Positions 27,880 through 36,739 of a stretch of 64,000 bases of DNA are shown here, piece after piece; position 1 is the stretch's first letter; each line of letters begins with the position of its first letter. The position numbers and the translations under genes were made by a program. The notes below the pieces were generated by a model. It was not told the origin of the DNA. It saw nothing but the letters and a program-made list of their open reading frames with translations, and did not search any database. The stretch covers positions 328,501-392,500 of the forward strand of contig JADJPK010000007.1 in the NCBI GenBank assembly GCA_016713305.1, written 5' to 3'. The DNA is from Betaproteobacteria bacterium (lineage in GTDB: Bacteria > Pseudomonadota > Gammaproteobacteria > Burkholderiales > Ga0077523).

Positions 27880-30482
27880 TCAGCGCGTACCGCCGAACGA
27901 GCCCCAGGCCTTCACTGTCGTGTCCGGGGATTCGATATCGAGCCGGCCGGCTATCTCCTGCGCCTCGCGGCCGAAGAAACGCCCGTCCAGGCTTCCTGTT
28001 CCGACCGGTGCATTGCCGGGCGTTCTCGCGTCGGCAATGCCGGTGAAGGCGTTGGTACCCGGTGCGATGGTGCCTTGCAGACGCACCTCCGAGAACGCGA
28101 AGCCGGAAGGTGCAGGTCCACCGCCCGTGCGGGCCAACCAGTCGACCGCGATCGATGACACGGAGCCCGACAACGTACGGGCAGCGAAGTCGGCCGAGAG
28201 CGAGAGTCCCTCCGTAGAACCGCGCCAGTCCCTCGGACGACAGGCCTTGGCCGATGAATGCGCCGGTGTAGACGGCACTCCCCTGGGTGGGGACTTCTCC
28301 TGCAGGCGTCTCCCTGCCCGCGTAGAAGAATCCGCGGGCAGGCGACAGATCGCCTTCGCTCCGGTCCTCCCAGTAGCCGAAGCGGGCGTAGGAAAGGTAA
28401 CCGTCTCCGGCGAGATGGACACCGTGGTCGTTTTCGTCCGCCACGGGAAACCGCTGCATGGCTGGAGCGAGACCGGAGATCGCCGCCGTTCGCTCTCCGA
28501 ATGCGTCGCCCGGAAGCAGTCCCTGATAGGCCGTCGCATTTCGTACCGTGTCCAGCCTCACACCACCGTCTCCCAGCACCGTGAGCGTCGAAGGTCCACC
28601 CGCAATCTCCGCCATCGTCGGAACCGCCGAGGCAGATGCGTAGGTCGCTCGCACGATGGTCTCGCGCAGCGTGAACGCGCTTTCCGCCGAGAGCCGTACC
28701 ATGGGGCAAGCCGTGGGACGCCCGTGGGATGGGAGGAGTCGGCGATCCGGGTCCCGAAAGCTCCCGCCGCGCGGCCGCTGCCGGTCGTGATGGACCAGCT
28801 GCCGCCTGCCTCTTCCGCGTTCGGACCGAAGAAATGGCCGGAGAGGATGCCGTCTCCTCCCGGCGGATTGAGCACGGCACTGAAGTGCTCCGCACGCGAT
28901 CCGCTGAGATCGACTTGTCCGGACACCAGGATGGAGCCGCTGAGGTTCCGGCTGACGCCGGAACCGTTCGTTGCCACGAATGCCGACAAGGTTCCGGCGA
29001 GCGTGGAGTTGTCGAAATCGAACTGCAGATTCACGAGTCCGGACAGCGATTCCACGGTTGTCCCGTTGGTCAGGGTGCCGGTCGTCTGGCCATAGTAGGA
29101 GGCGAGGCCCAGAGCCGGAATCGCGGCGAGTGGAGTTTCGTAGCCGAAGTGATACGACTGCTCGATCGGTGTGGTGGCGCCCGGGACGGACAGCCGGCCG
29201 TAGCGGCTGTAGGCCAGTTCACCCGACGAGGAGTCGGCGGCGGAGAACTCCCTCCAGGTGACGCCTGACGCAGTGGCGACCGTCGGGCCGCTTGACACGG
29301 AGAGGACGTCGGCTGAGCCGAAGGGAACGATCTGGGGAAATCCCGCGTCGAGGTAGCGGAGATCCAGACCTGAGGCCTTCAGAGTCCGGGTTCCTTCGAG
29401 GTACCGCTCGCTGAGTAGAGGGGAAACGTCGTTCCGGCGGCCGTCCCGGCCCGTTCGGCCACATCGCTGGAGACAATGGCGCCAGGGTTCAGATCGATGC
29501 CGGTATCGCGCGTCGTGCCCAGTACCGCTCGCACCGTCAGATCGGTCGATTCGTACAACCAGCCTCCGGAAAGTTCCTTCGCATTCGGGCCGAAGAAGCG
29601 GCCCACGAGCACACCGCAGCAGGCACGCCTGGTTCCGGTGGAGTCTTCGATCACGGCCAGCGGCACGGTAAGACTGCCGCCTACCGCATGCCGGGTGAAC
29701 GTCGGCGTACCGGAGGACGTGTCCACCAGAAAGCTCACTCCCAGCGGCTGATCCGTTCCGCTGGCATCGGTGATCAGATTGGTGATGACGCCGGTCACAC
29801 GGTCCTGGGTGAAGTCCACGAGGAGCCGGACGTCGCCTATGAGCGTGCCGGACGGGCTGCTGAAGATGTACCCCGTGGTCTTTCCGTCGTACTGGGCCGT
29901 GCCCAGACCGGGTACGGCCGACACAGGGACCTGAGCCGCCGGCGTCTCCGCGCCGAAGTAGAAGAGGCTGACCTGGGGCACGCCGGCGTCGGAAAAGAAG
30001 AAGATGCTGAGCCGCGAATGCTCGAGAGACCAGCCGATGTCGTCGTCCGCCCAGAACTCCGAGTAGATGTTGTTGATTCCCTTCTGTGCCACGAACCCGC
30101 CACTGTCGCTGCTGGTTACATCGCCGGCCGCGAAGGTCAGCGCGCGGGCACCGGTCGAGCTCTGGTAATTGATGGTGACGGCGCCGTTCGCATCCTGTTC
30201 TCGCGTGGCGTTGGAGGCCGAAGGATTGGCGACGGGGTAGAGGGGAAGCGCGAATGCCCCGATGATCGACTGCAGGAGCGAAGCGCCGGCGGACACCTGT
30301 GCGGCAACCAGTTCGGAGGCCGGAACTGCCGTCCCTTCGACGGAGGTGGATCCTCCTCCGGAGGGGATGGCCGTGGGGCCCGGGCCGCCACCGCCGCTTC
30401 CTCCTCCTCCACATGCGCTCAGGACAATGGCCAAAGAAAGGCCGCCGGCCCACGAACGGGCCGCAATGAATCTCGGATGCAT
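27880..30482 (-). CDS. Surface lipoprotein with three tandem TbpB-like barrel modules (frame changes near 29390, 28703 and 28212)
   Basis: About 866 aa after correction. The N-terminus is a lipoprotein signal with lipobox LSAC followed by a poly-Gly stretch (CGGGGSGGGG), as in TbpB/fHbp-type surface lipoproteins. Three modules follow, each with the same landmarks: a strand plus ETP turn (YFGAETPAAQVP, YHFGYETPLAAIP, YAGRETPAGEVP), a Gly-rich strand hairpin (GTAQYDGKTTG, ASYYGQTTG, SAVYTGAFIG) and a closing GxFFG motif (GRFFGPNAKELSGGW, GHFFGPNAEEAGGSW, GRFFGREAQEIAGRL). These are features of transferrin-binding-protein-like barrels. Module 1 alone is open to a stop at 29379; modules 2 and 3 lie in other frames. 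The change at about 28703 is one C short in GCCCC. What it binds is unknown. Confidence 0.7.
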
Positions 30483-30704
30483 CCAGGTCCCCTGCTTTTC
30501 TTGTACGCAGCCTTGGGGAAAGTCCGATGAGAGGGCGCGGAGCGCAATGCCCTACCTGCAACGGGCGAAGGCAGGGCGAACGAAAGCGGCAATCGGGCCG
30601 ACGTCGCGAGCCCAGACACCGAACGGAATTTCCACAAGCGGCAGAGTGAGGGAAAGCACGTTCCGGACCGCACGCGCGGAACCCGCCGAAACGTTGCCCG
30701 GCGT

Positions 30705-31529
30705 CTAAGGGGCCGGTGAAAGCAGGGGCGATCGGTCCGGTGGAAAGGCGATCCGCAGCCCGCCAGGACCGCCGATCCTGACGACGAGTCGGCCGAGAAA
30801 GACATCCAGTTCGGCAGGACGGGTCTCGAACGCCTTGGCGAGGCCGGCGTCCTCGCACTCCAGCGAGACTGAGTTCGCGTGTGTCTGTGCCACGCATGCC
30901 GAATCGGTGTCGGAGGAACTGCCCGCACGGGTCTCCGTCAGCAATCCGATGACGCGGGACTCGAGCCACGCAAGATGACGGTCCGCACCCAGGTGCCGGT
31001 CCATGGCCTCCCGGGCGTCCCGCATTCGAGCGAATGCCGCGTTCGGATCGATCGAACGAACGCCCGGCGGGGTGGACGAGAGGGGCAGTTCATCGCTGCC
31101 ACGCGAGAGCTCTTCGTCCGGATACGCTGGGGGCGGTCCGGGTGCCGGCTCCGCAGACGAGGTTGTGGTGGAAAGTGTCGCGCCGACGGAGATCTGCCGT
31201 TCGTTCTCCAGGGCCCGGGTCCCACTGTTCTCTCCTCGTTCGTCGAGTGCCGCGCCCAGGGCGCTCGCGACGTCGACCTCTGCGTCGACGTGCGCTTCGC
31301 CGGGGGCATCCGGCACCGCATTCGCGGTGGCGATGGAGACTGTTTCGGAAAGAACCGCTGGTGCATCCGCGTGTGGGCGCGGATTCAAGCGTACCTGGAA
31401 AACGGTGGAGCGAAGTTCGGGGCCGAGCACTGGCCGGACGCAAGGTGCCAATGGCGCAAGCAGGCCCGCATGAATGGCGAACGACAGAGCGATCGCTGTC
31501 GGCAAGGGATTCCGGCGAAGGCACTCCAC
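30705..31529 (-). CDS. Inner-membrane-anchored protein with TonB-like N-terminus, no TonB C-terminal domain
   Basis: 274 aa. The first 30 residues (RNPLPTAIALSFAIHAGLL) form one membrane helix with the S-x-x-x-H spacing (SFAIH) that TonB uses to contact ExbB/ExbD. A long Pro/Ser/Ala-rich middle region follows. The C-terminus (AELDVFLGRLVVRIGGPGGL) is short and lacks the TonB C-terminal fold (no YP motif or SSG). A segment with Cys (DSACVAQTHANSVSLECEDA) may hold a disulfide. It lies between the large secreted protein and the triple-barrel lipoprotein and may energise or anchor them; that role is inferred. The 222-base gap after it holds no clear promoter. Confidence 0.62.
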   Translation of the reverse strand: MECLRRNPLPTAIALSFAIHAGLLAPLAPCVRPVLGPELRSTVFQVRLNPRPHADAPAVLSETVSIATANAVPDAPGEAHVDAEVDVASALGAALDERGENSGTRALENERQISVGATLSTTTSSAEPAPGPPPAYPDEELSRGSDELPLSSTPPGVRSIDPNAAFARMRDAREAMDRHLGADRHLAWLESRVIGLLTETRAGSSSDTDSACVAQTHANSVSLECEDAGLAKAFETRPAELDVFLGRLVVRIGGPGGLRIAFPPDRSPLLSPAP

Positions 31530-31564
31530 ACCGGCGCTCCGAGATGCCTATGAGGCGTACCGGT

Positions 31565-33856
31565 CTATTGAACCACTCCGTGAATGACGGCGGGCGCGGA
31601 TGTCAGCGTCGGCTTCGCGCCGATGTAGACAGTCGTGTTCGTGGCGTCCGAGGGGTCCTGCACGTCCGAGGCCGAAGGCAGGCTGAGGCTGCCGACCGAA
31701 GGCAAGGCGAGACCCGAACAGCTGCCCAGGGGTTGTTCCGCCAGGCGCAACTCTCGATCGAGCCATTTGACGTAGTAGGTCGATCCACCGTTGGTGACGA
31801 GACCCGCGGTCAACGAATGCGGAATGGTGAACTGGGGGACGAAGCGTGCGTTGCTGGAGCTTCCGCAACTGATCTCGGCATTGTCGTCGGGCGAGACGCA
31901 CTTGCCCGGGAGGCCCCAGAGATTGCCGAAACCGCTGTACTGGAGGACGAGCGACGTGCCTGCGTAGTCTCCGTACTCCGCGCCCGTTGGAACGGTGAAG
32001 TTCAGGTTGAGAGGCGGGTCGAACCGCAGGTAGTCGCTCCCGTCGCGCAGCGCCGTGAACCCGTTCCACGGGTTCGTTCCGGTTTCCCACACGTAGTACA
32101 TCGCCAGGGCATTGATGCGGTCGGTGCAGTACGTGCCACCGGGCGCGGAGGGGGTGCAGTCCAGGTCCGAAGGCGAGGACAGATCGGCTGCGTCGGCGAG
32201 AATGCCCGTGCGAATGCCCCACTTGAACGGCGTACCCTCGAGACTGTCCGCGGCGACCGTGCTGACGACGGACCCGCCGTTTTCGTCCTGAAGCAGGTTG
32301 CCGGAGAAGGTGTAGGTTCGCAGCTGCGACGCGTTCCACACATTGCCGTTGCCGGCGTGATGGACGTTCCCCGACAGCAGGTTTCCGTGCGTGATGAGGG
32401 AACCGCGCAGACAGTTGCTCACGCAATAGAGGCTTGCCGGATAGTCGGCGGGATAGACGAGCTCCTGGATTCGCATGGCAACCGGCGTGGACGGCGCCGG
32501 CGCGGCCGACCCGAGATTCACGAAGATCTCGCCGCCCAGTGCCGGCGAGTAGCCCTGGAATCCCCGCGCCATGCTGCCACTGCCGACGACCGCGTTGTCG
32601 ACGGCTGCTTCCGTCGCGAACGTGTTCGACAGGCAACCGGACAGGCCGCAGCTTTGCAGGCCGGTGGCAACGAATCGGCTGCCGCCGGCATCCCAGTACA
32701 TCTCGATCTGGTCATTGTCCGCCTGGCTTTGCGCAAAGCTCTTGCCGGCGGCCGTCGCGAATGCCGCGAAAGGCTGCGACGGAAACTGCCATGCACTCAC
32801 CGTGAACCGGATCCGGTCGATCTGCGCCAGGGTTCGCGAGTCGCGCGTGAACCGGGTGAGCCGGCCGCCGAGCTTGACCAGCGTGTAGCTGCTTTCGGCC
32901 GCGCCGTTCGCCCCCTGCTTGACGACCGTATCGCCGTTGGCGATGCCTGCCTCATCGGGGAGGGACAGGCCGTAGTAGCCCATGAAGCCCTGGTAGACCG
33001 TGCTGTCGACCGCGGTGTACTTGACCGGAAAACCCGAATTGCGCTCGAGGCGAGCGCCGGTGCTGGTGTAGACACCGTATCTCCAGACCGAACCGGCCGC
33101 GGCGTTCTTGTCCCGGGTGAAGCAGAAGTTGGTCGTACCGTCGCCCCGCAGGAAGTGCGACGCGTCGTACGCGAAGAGATTGTCGACGGTGGCACCGGGC
33201 GGCTGGACACTGCGTATCGCCCCCGATCCCGAATCGGTCGCGCCAGAGTTCTCGAGCACGAGCTGGGTGGTACGCGTTCCGCCCGTTTCCTGCTCGTAGA
33301 ACGAGATTCCGCTCGCTGTTGCGGCGAGCCGGCCTTTCATGAGGCAGCCGGGGACGCCACCCGACGCGTCCTTGCCGCAGTAGTTCATGGTGAACTGGCC
33401 GTAGGCATTGGCGGCCGAGGGAGCCTCGCTCACCGTGAGGTCGATGTAGATGTCCATGGAGAGCGCGTCTTCCTGGTTCTCGAACCAGATCCTGACGCGC
33501 ATGGGGGCACTGTTGGATGCGCGTGTGGCGTTCACGATCCCGCGCATGTAGTTCGCCTGCACGGCGCCGCCGGAGTTGCCGGAATTGGAGGCCACTGCCT
33601 TGTTCGACTGGCATTTCGTCTTGTCCGCCAGGGCGACGTAGTTGCCGGCGTTCACCATGGCATCCGGGCGGAGAGCACCGAGCAGGCACATGATCATGTT
33701 GACCGTTCCGATTCGATCGGACGTTGCGTCCTGGACGTACTCCGATTGAGGATCGGTGTAGTAGTGCGAGGAGGCCACGGGTGCGGCATCCGTCGGGAGC
33801 GGCATGGCGAAGGCGGGTGCAAGGCACGCAAGCAGCAAATGGAAGCGAAAGTTCAC
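31565..33856 (-). CDS. Large secreted protein of unknown function
   Basis: 763 aa from GTG 33856, which has a GGGAGGAA site at good spacing upstream. The signal peptide is NFRFHLLLACLAPAFAM and the mature part likely begins near APVASSHYYTDPQ. The protein is rich in Gly, Ser, Asn and Tyr, with scattered Cys in short pairs (NYCGKDASGGVPGC, CGLSGC, YCVSNC), suggesting disulfides in an exported, beta-rich protein. I see no catalytic motif, haem motif or anchor. I do not recognise the family. It starts 26 bases after the small lipoprotein and ends 35 bases before the TonB-like gene, so it is probably co-transcribed with both. Confidence 0.7.
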   Translation of the reverse strand: MNFRFHLLLACLAPAFAMPLPTDAAPVASSHYYTDPQSEYVQDATSDRIGTVNMIMCLLGALRPDAMVNAGNYVALADKTKCQSNKAVASNSGNSGGAVQANYMRGIVNATRASNSAPMRVRIWFENQEDALSMDIYIDLTVSEAPSAANAYGQFTMNYCGKDASGGVPGCLMKGRLAATASGISFYEQETGGTRTTQLVLENSGATDSGSGAIRSVQPPGATVDNLFAYDASHFLRGDGTTNFCFTRDKNAAAGSVWRYGVYTSTGARLERNSGFPVKYTAVDSTVYQGFMGYYGLSLPDEAGIANGDTVVKQGANGAAESSYTLVKLGGRLTRFTRDSRTLAQIDRIRFTVSAWQFPSQPFAAFATAAGKSFAQSQADNDQIEMYWDAGGSRFVATGLQSCGLSGCLSNTFATEAAVDNAVVGSGSMARGFQGYSPALGGEIFVNLGSAAPAPSTPVAMRIQELVYPADYPASLYCVSNCLRGSLITHGNLLSGNVHHAGNGNVWNASQLRTYTFSGNLLQDENGGSVVSTVAADSLEGTPFKWGIRTGILADAADLSSPSDLDCTPSAPGGTYCTDRINALAMYYVWETGTNPWNGFTALRDGSDYLRFDPPLNLNFTVPTGAEYGDYAGTSLVLQYSGFGNLWGLPGKCVSPDDNAEISCGSSSNARFVPQFTIPHSLTAGLVTNGGSTYYVKWLDRELRLAEQPLGSCSGLALPSVGSLSLPSASDVQDPSDATNTTVYIGAKPTLTSAPAVIHGVVQ

Positions 33857-33882
33857 GAGGCGTTCCTCCCGACGCTGGATCG

Positions 33883-34035
33883 TCAGTGGGCCGTGACCAC
33901 GGAAACGCTGGGCGGTGTGGTCAATCCTGTCACCGAAGAGCCGCTGGATGGCGAGGAAGATCCGCCTCCGCCCCCACAGCTGGCGAGAAAGACGATGAGG
34001 AACGCCTGGGCGATCATGGCGACGAAATTGGACAC
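33883..34035 (-). CDS. Small poly-Gly lipoprotein (50 aa)
   Basis: Begins at GTG 34035 with a GGGAGG ribosome-binding site 7 bases upstream. The peptide has a short hydrophobic signal (AMIAQAFLIVFLASC) with lipobox LASC, then Gly5/Ser-rich text and a short Ser/Thr/Val-rich tail. The poly-Gly after Cys mirrors that of the large lipoprotein downstream in the same cluster. First gene of the minus-strand cluster. Function unknown. Confidence 0.65.
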   Translation of the reverse strand: MSNFVAMIAQAFLIVFLASCGGGGGSSSPSSGSSVTGLTTPPSVSVVTAH

Positions 34036-34174
34036 TTGACGCCTCCCTGATTGAGTCACGGACTGCTCGATGGCCGGGGTTCTCCAGGGCGAGGCACAGT
34101 GCAACGGAAACCGGACGGCAAGAGATCATCGTTGCGATCCCGGATGAACTTGCAGCGGGTTACGGCACCGACCT

Positions 34175-34186
34175 GTCAAACTTGAC
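34175..34186. promoter_or_regulatory. Dyad GTCAA-AC-TTGAC upstream of the secreted-protein cluster
   Basis: Near-palindrome about 140 bases upstream of the first gene of the minus-strand cluster. On the minus strand it includes TTTGACA, a good -35 element, but I find no convincing -10 17 bases on. It may be an operator or a chance dyad. Confidence 0.3.
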
Positions 34187-34231
34187 GGTGTGTGGGCACC
34201 GCCGGTCAGCGGTTTTCCCGTGAGACCCCGA

Positions 34232-35047
34232 TCAAAGGGCTTGTCCCACCGTGGCAAGGAGATAGGCCCCGAAACCGAGGCTCAGGACCCCCGAGAACGC
34301 CTGGAGCAGGGTATTGAGCCGGGGAAGCCGGCGCGCCGACAGCGCGAACGGCAGGGCGATGACAGCCGTGACGATCATCATCCCGGCAATCGTTCCCACG
34401 CCGAAGACGAGCAGGTAGGCGATGCCCCACCAGGGATCGCGAATCGCACCGAGCACCACGAGCGCCACGGCCGCCGAGCCCGCCAGTCCGTGGACGATGC
34501 CGACGAGGACGGGCCGCAATGCGTGATACAGGGGCAGACTGCCCAGGTTCCTGTCGAGCCACGAGGTCGTCGTGGCGTTCTCGGAGTGTCCATGCCCGGC
34601 CGCGCCGTGACCATGGCGATGGCTGTGGACGTGATCACCATGGACGTGCAGGTGAGCATGACGGACGAGAGGCGCAGGATGACGCGCCGCGTTTCGGCCC
34701 AGCAGGGGGGTATGGGGATGCGGTACCGCAACGAAGTCGACCTTGTCCCGGCGGGCCAGGGACACCAGGGCGAAGATTCCGAGCAGCACGAGCATCGCGC
34801 CGACGGCCAGTTCCAGCCAGCGCACGGCTCCGGGCGGGATGGCGATCTCGAACAGGACCATCGCCCCGCCGACCAGCAGAACCGTGGCCGAATGGCCGAT
34901 GCCCCAGAGCGCGCCCACGACAGCGGCAGGACGCAAGCTGCGGCTCCGTCCGACGATGGTTGCCACGGCAATCACGTGGTCGGCATCCGTCGCGTGCCGC
35001 ATGCCCAGGAAGAACCCGAGAGCGATGGTGGAAAGCAGGGTGACCAA
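34232..35047 (-). CDS. Nickel/cobalt transporter, NiCoT-like
   Basis: 271 aa, about six to seven membrane segments. The N-terminal helix carries RHATDADHVIAV, the H-x-x-x-x-D-H signature of nickel/cobalt permeases. A His-rich cytoplasmic loop (HAHLHVHGDHVHSHRHGHG) sits mid-protein, typical of metal handling. The C-terminal half has VGIVHGLAGSAAVALVVLG. Annotated relatives include HoxN/UreH-type proteins. No urease or hydrogenase genes are in view, so the physiological metal is open. Confidence 0.85.
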   Translation of the reverse strand: MVTLLSTIALGFFLGMRHATDADHVIAVATIVGRSRSLRPAAVVGALWGIGHSATVLLVGGAMVLFEIAIPPGAVRWLELAVGAMLVLLGIFALVSLARRDKVDFVAVPHPHTPLLGRNAARHPAPLVRHAHLHVHGDHVHSHRHGHGAAGHGHSENATTTSWLDRNLGSLPLYHALRPVLVGIVHGLAGSAAVALVVLGAIRDPWWGIAYLLVFGVGTIAGMMIVTAVIALPFALSARRLPRLNTLLQAFSGVLSLGFGAYLLATVGQAL

Positions 35048-35084
35048 TCAGTCCGCCGTGGCAGCGGGCCGGAGAAGCCGGCGA

Positions 35085-35640
35085 TCAACCGGCACGGAAA
35101 CCGCCACGAAGCAGGACCAGAACCGCTCCGCCGCCGCCGTCCTGCGGGCGTGCCTGCACGTACGCGAGGACTTCGTCCCGCTGCCTGAGCCAGTGGGCCA
35201 CTCGGCCCTTGAGCACCGGCTGGCCCCCCTGCGAGCGATAGCCCTTGCCGTGGACGATGCGAACACAGCGGATGCCCCGCCGCACTGCCCGGTTCAGGAA
35301 CTCGACGAGTACATCGCGCGGCTTCGGTGGTCATGTTGTGCAGATCGAGATCGTCCTGGATGACCCATTCCCCACGCCGGAGGCGCCGGAGCGTCTGTAC
35401 CGGAACGCCTTCGCGGTGGTACGTGAGCTCCTCGCCGATTTCCAGCGGTGCATCGCCCTCCAGCGGGTCCGACAGGCTGTCGGCGAGCGTTGCCTTGTCG
35501 TCCAGCAGACTCTGCACCGGTACGGGCGGAGGCTTGGGCGGCGCGTGCGTGATCCTGTCTGCTTCGCGCATCGGGGCGACGTCCTTCACCGCCTCCCGAA
35601 AGGCGCGAAGATCGTCGTCATCGCCGTCCGAACCTTGCAC
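35085..35640 (-). CDS. Smr-domain protein (frame change near 35320)
   Basis: About 184 aa. Start taken as GTG 35640 with a GGAG site 6 bases upstream. N-terminal DDDLRAFREAVKDVAPMREADR is typical of SmrA/YdaL-type proteins. The Smr nuclease-like domain begins WVIQDDLDLHNMTTEAAR, and after a frame change near 35320 continues DVLVEFLNRAVRRGIRCVRI, VHGKGYRSQGGQPVLKGRVA and a C-terminal GGGGAVLVLL. The DLH and HGKG motifs are both present. Suggested role: DNA or RNA endonuclease. It lies between trxB and the nickel transporter, all on the minus strand. Confidence 0.8.
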
Positions 35641-35659
35641 CGCATGCTCCGGGGGACCG

Positions 35660-36613
35660 TCAGTGTCCCTGGTCCAGGAAGCGCTCGGCGTCCAGCGCCG
35701 CCATGCAGCCTGTCCCGGCACTCGTGACGGCCTGCCGGTAGACGTGATCCTGGACGTCGCCGGCCGCGAAGACGCCGGGAACGCTCGTTGCCGTTGCGTT
35801 GCCTTCGGTGCCGGAGCGGGTGACGATGTATCCGTTCTTCATCTCCAGCTGACCGTCGAAGATCTGCGTGTTGGGCGAATGTCCGATGGCGACGAAGAAG
35901 CCCTGGACCGCGATGTCCTTGGTCGATCCGTCCACGGCGCTGCGGATCCGCATGCCGGTGACGCCGGACTTGTCGCCGAGCACCTCGTCGACGACGTGAT
36001 TCCATTCGATGCGCACGTTCCCGTCGCGTGCCCGCGCCAGAATCTTGTCCACCATGATGGCCTCGGCGCGGAACCGGTCGCGCCGGTGGACGACCGTCAC
36101 CGTGCGGGCGATGTTGGAGAGATACAGCGCCTCTTCCACGGCCGTATTGCCGCCGCCGATCACCGCGACGTCCTGATTGCGGAAGAAGAATCCGTCGCAC
36201 GTGGCGCACGCCGAAACGCCTTTCCCCATGTAGGCCTGTTCCGAGGGAATACCGAGGTACTTTGCCGAGGCGCCGGTGGCGATGATCAGCGCGTCGCACG
36301 TGTAGACGGCGGAGTCGCCGTGCAGTTCCATGGGTCTCGCCGAGAGGTCGGCCCGGTGGATGTGGTCGAAGATCATCTCCGTCTGGAAACGCTCGGCATG
36401 CTTCTGGAACCGTTCCATGAGATCCGGGCCCTGCACCCCCATTGCGTCGGCGGGCCAGTTGTCGACGTCGGTCGTCGTCATGAGCTGCCCGCCCTGGGCG
36501 AGCCCGGTGATGAGCGTGGGCTTGAGGTTGGCTCGCGCCGCATAGACAGCGGCCGTGTAGCCGGCCGGGCCCGAGCCGAGGATGAGAAGCCGCGAATGTT
36601 TCCTGTCTGCCAT
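35660..36613 (-). CDS. trxB: Thioredoxin reductase
   Basis: 317 aa. FAD/NADPH enzyme that reduces thioredoxin. FAD-binding LLILGSGPAGYTAAVYAARA, redox motif SACATCDG (Cys136 and Cys139), NADPH-binding VAVIGGGNTAVEEALYLS, and the C-terminal FAD segment GVFAAGDVQDHVYRQAVTSA. ATG 36613 is preferred over an in-frame TTG three codons upstream. Divergent from ftsK, with a 126-base shared regulatory gap. Confidence 0.96.
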   Translation of the reverse strand: MADRKHSRLLILGSGPAGYTAAVYAARANLKPTLITGLAQGGQLMTTTDVDNWPADAMGVQGPDLMERFQKHAERFQTEMIFDHIHRADLSARPMELHGDSAVYTCDALIIATGASAKYLGIPSEQAYMGKGVSACATCDGFFFRNQDVAVIGGGNTAVEEALYLSNIARTVTVVHRRDRFRAEAIMVDKILARARDGNVRIEWNHVVDEVLGDKSGVTGMRIRSAVDGSTKDIAVQGFFVAIGHSPNTQIFDGQLEMKNGYIVTRSGTEGNATATSVPGVFAAGDVQDHVYRQAVTSAGTGCMAALDAERFLDQGH

Positions 36614-36739
36614 GGTGTCCAACGAAGGAATTGGAGGGTGCGTCAGCCGACAATTGTCGCAGGAGCAGCGCCCGGGTGTCGATCCGGTGGCACTATGCAG
36701 GGTAGAATGACGTCATGCTTCGTTCGATGAATCAAACAC

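Noticed and set aside
31034..34039. Plus-strand open frame of about 1000 codons
   Set aside because: It lies opposite the 763-aa secreted protein gene and its neighbours. The protein is Arg/Gly-rich with no signal or domain, as expected for the antisense of GC-rich coding DNA. The minus-strand genes have signal peptides and ribosome-binding sites.
34198..34216. Hairpin ACCGC-loop-GCGGT followed by TTTT on the plus strand
   Set aside because: It has the right shape for a weak plus-strand terminator, but no plus-strand gene leads into it. In the minus direction no T-tract follows.
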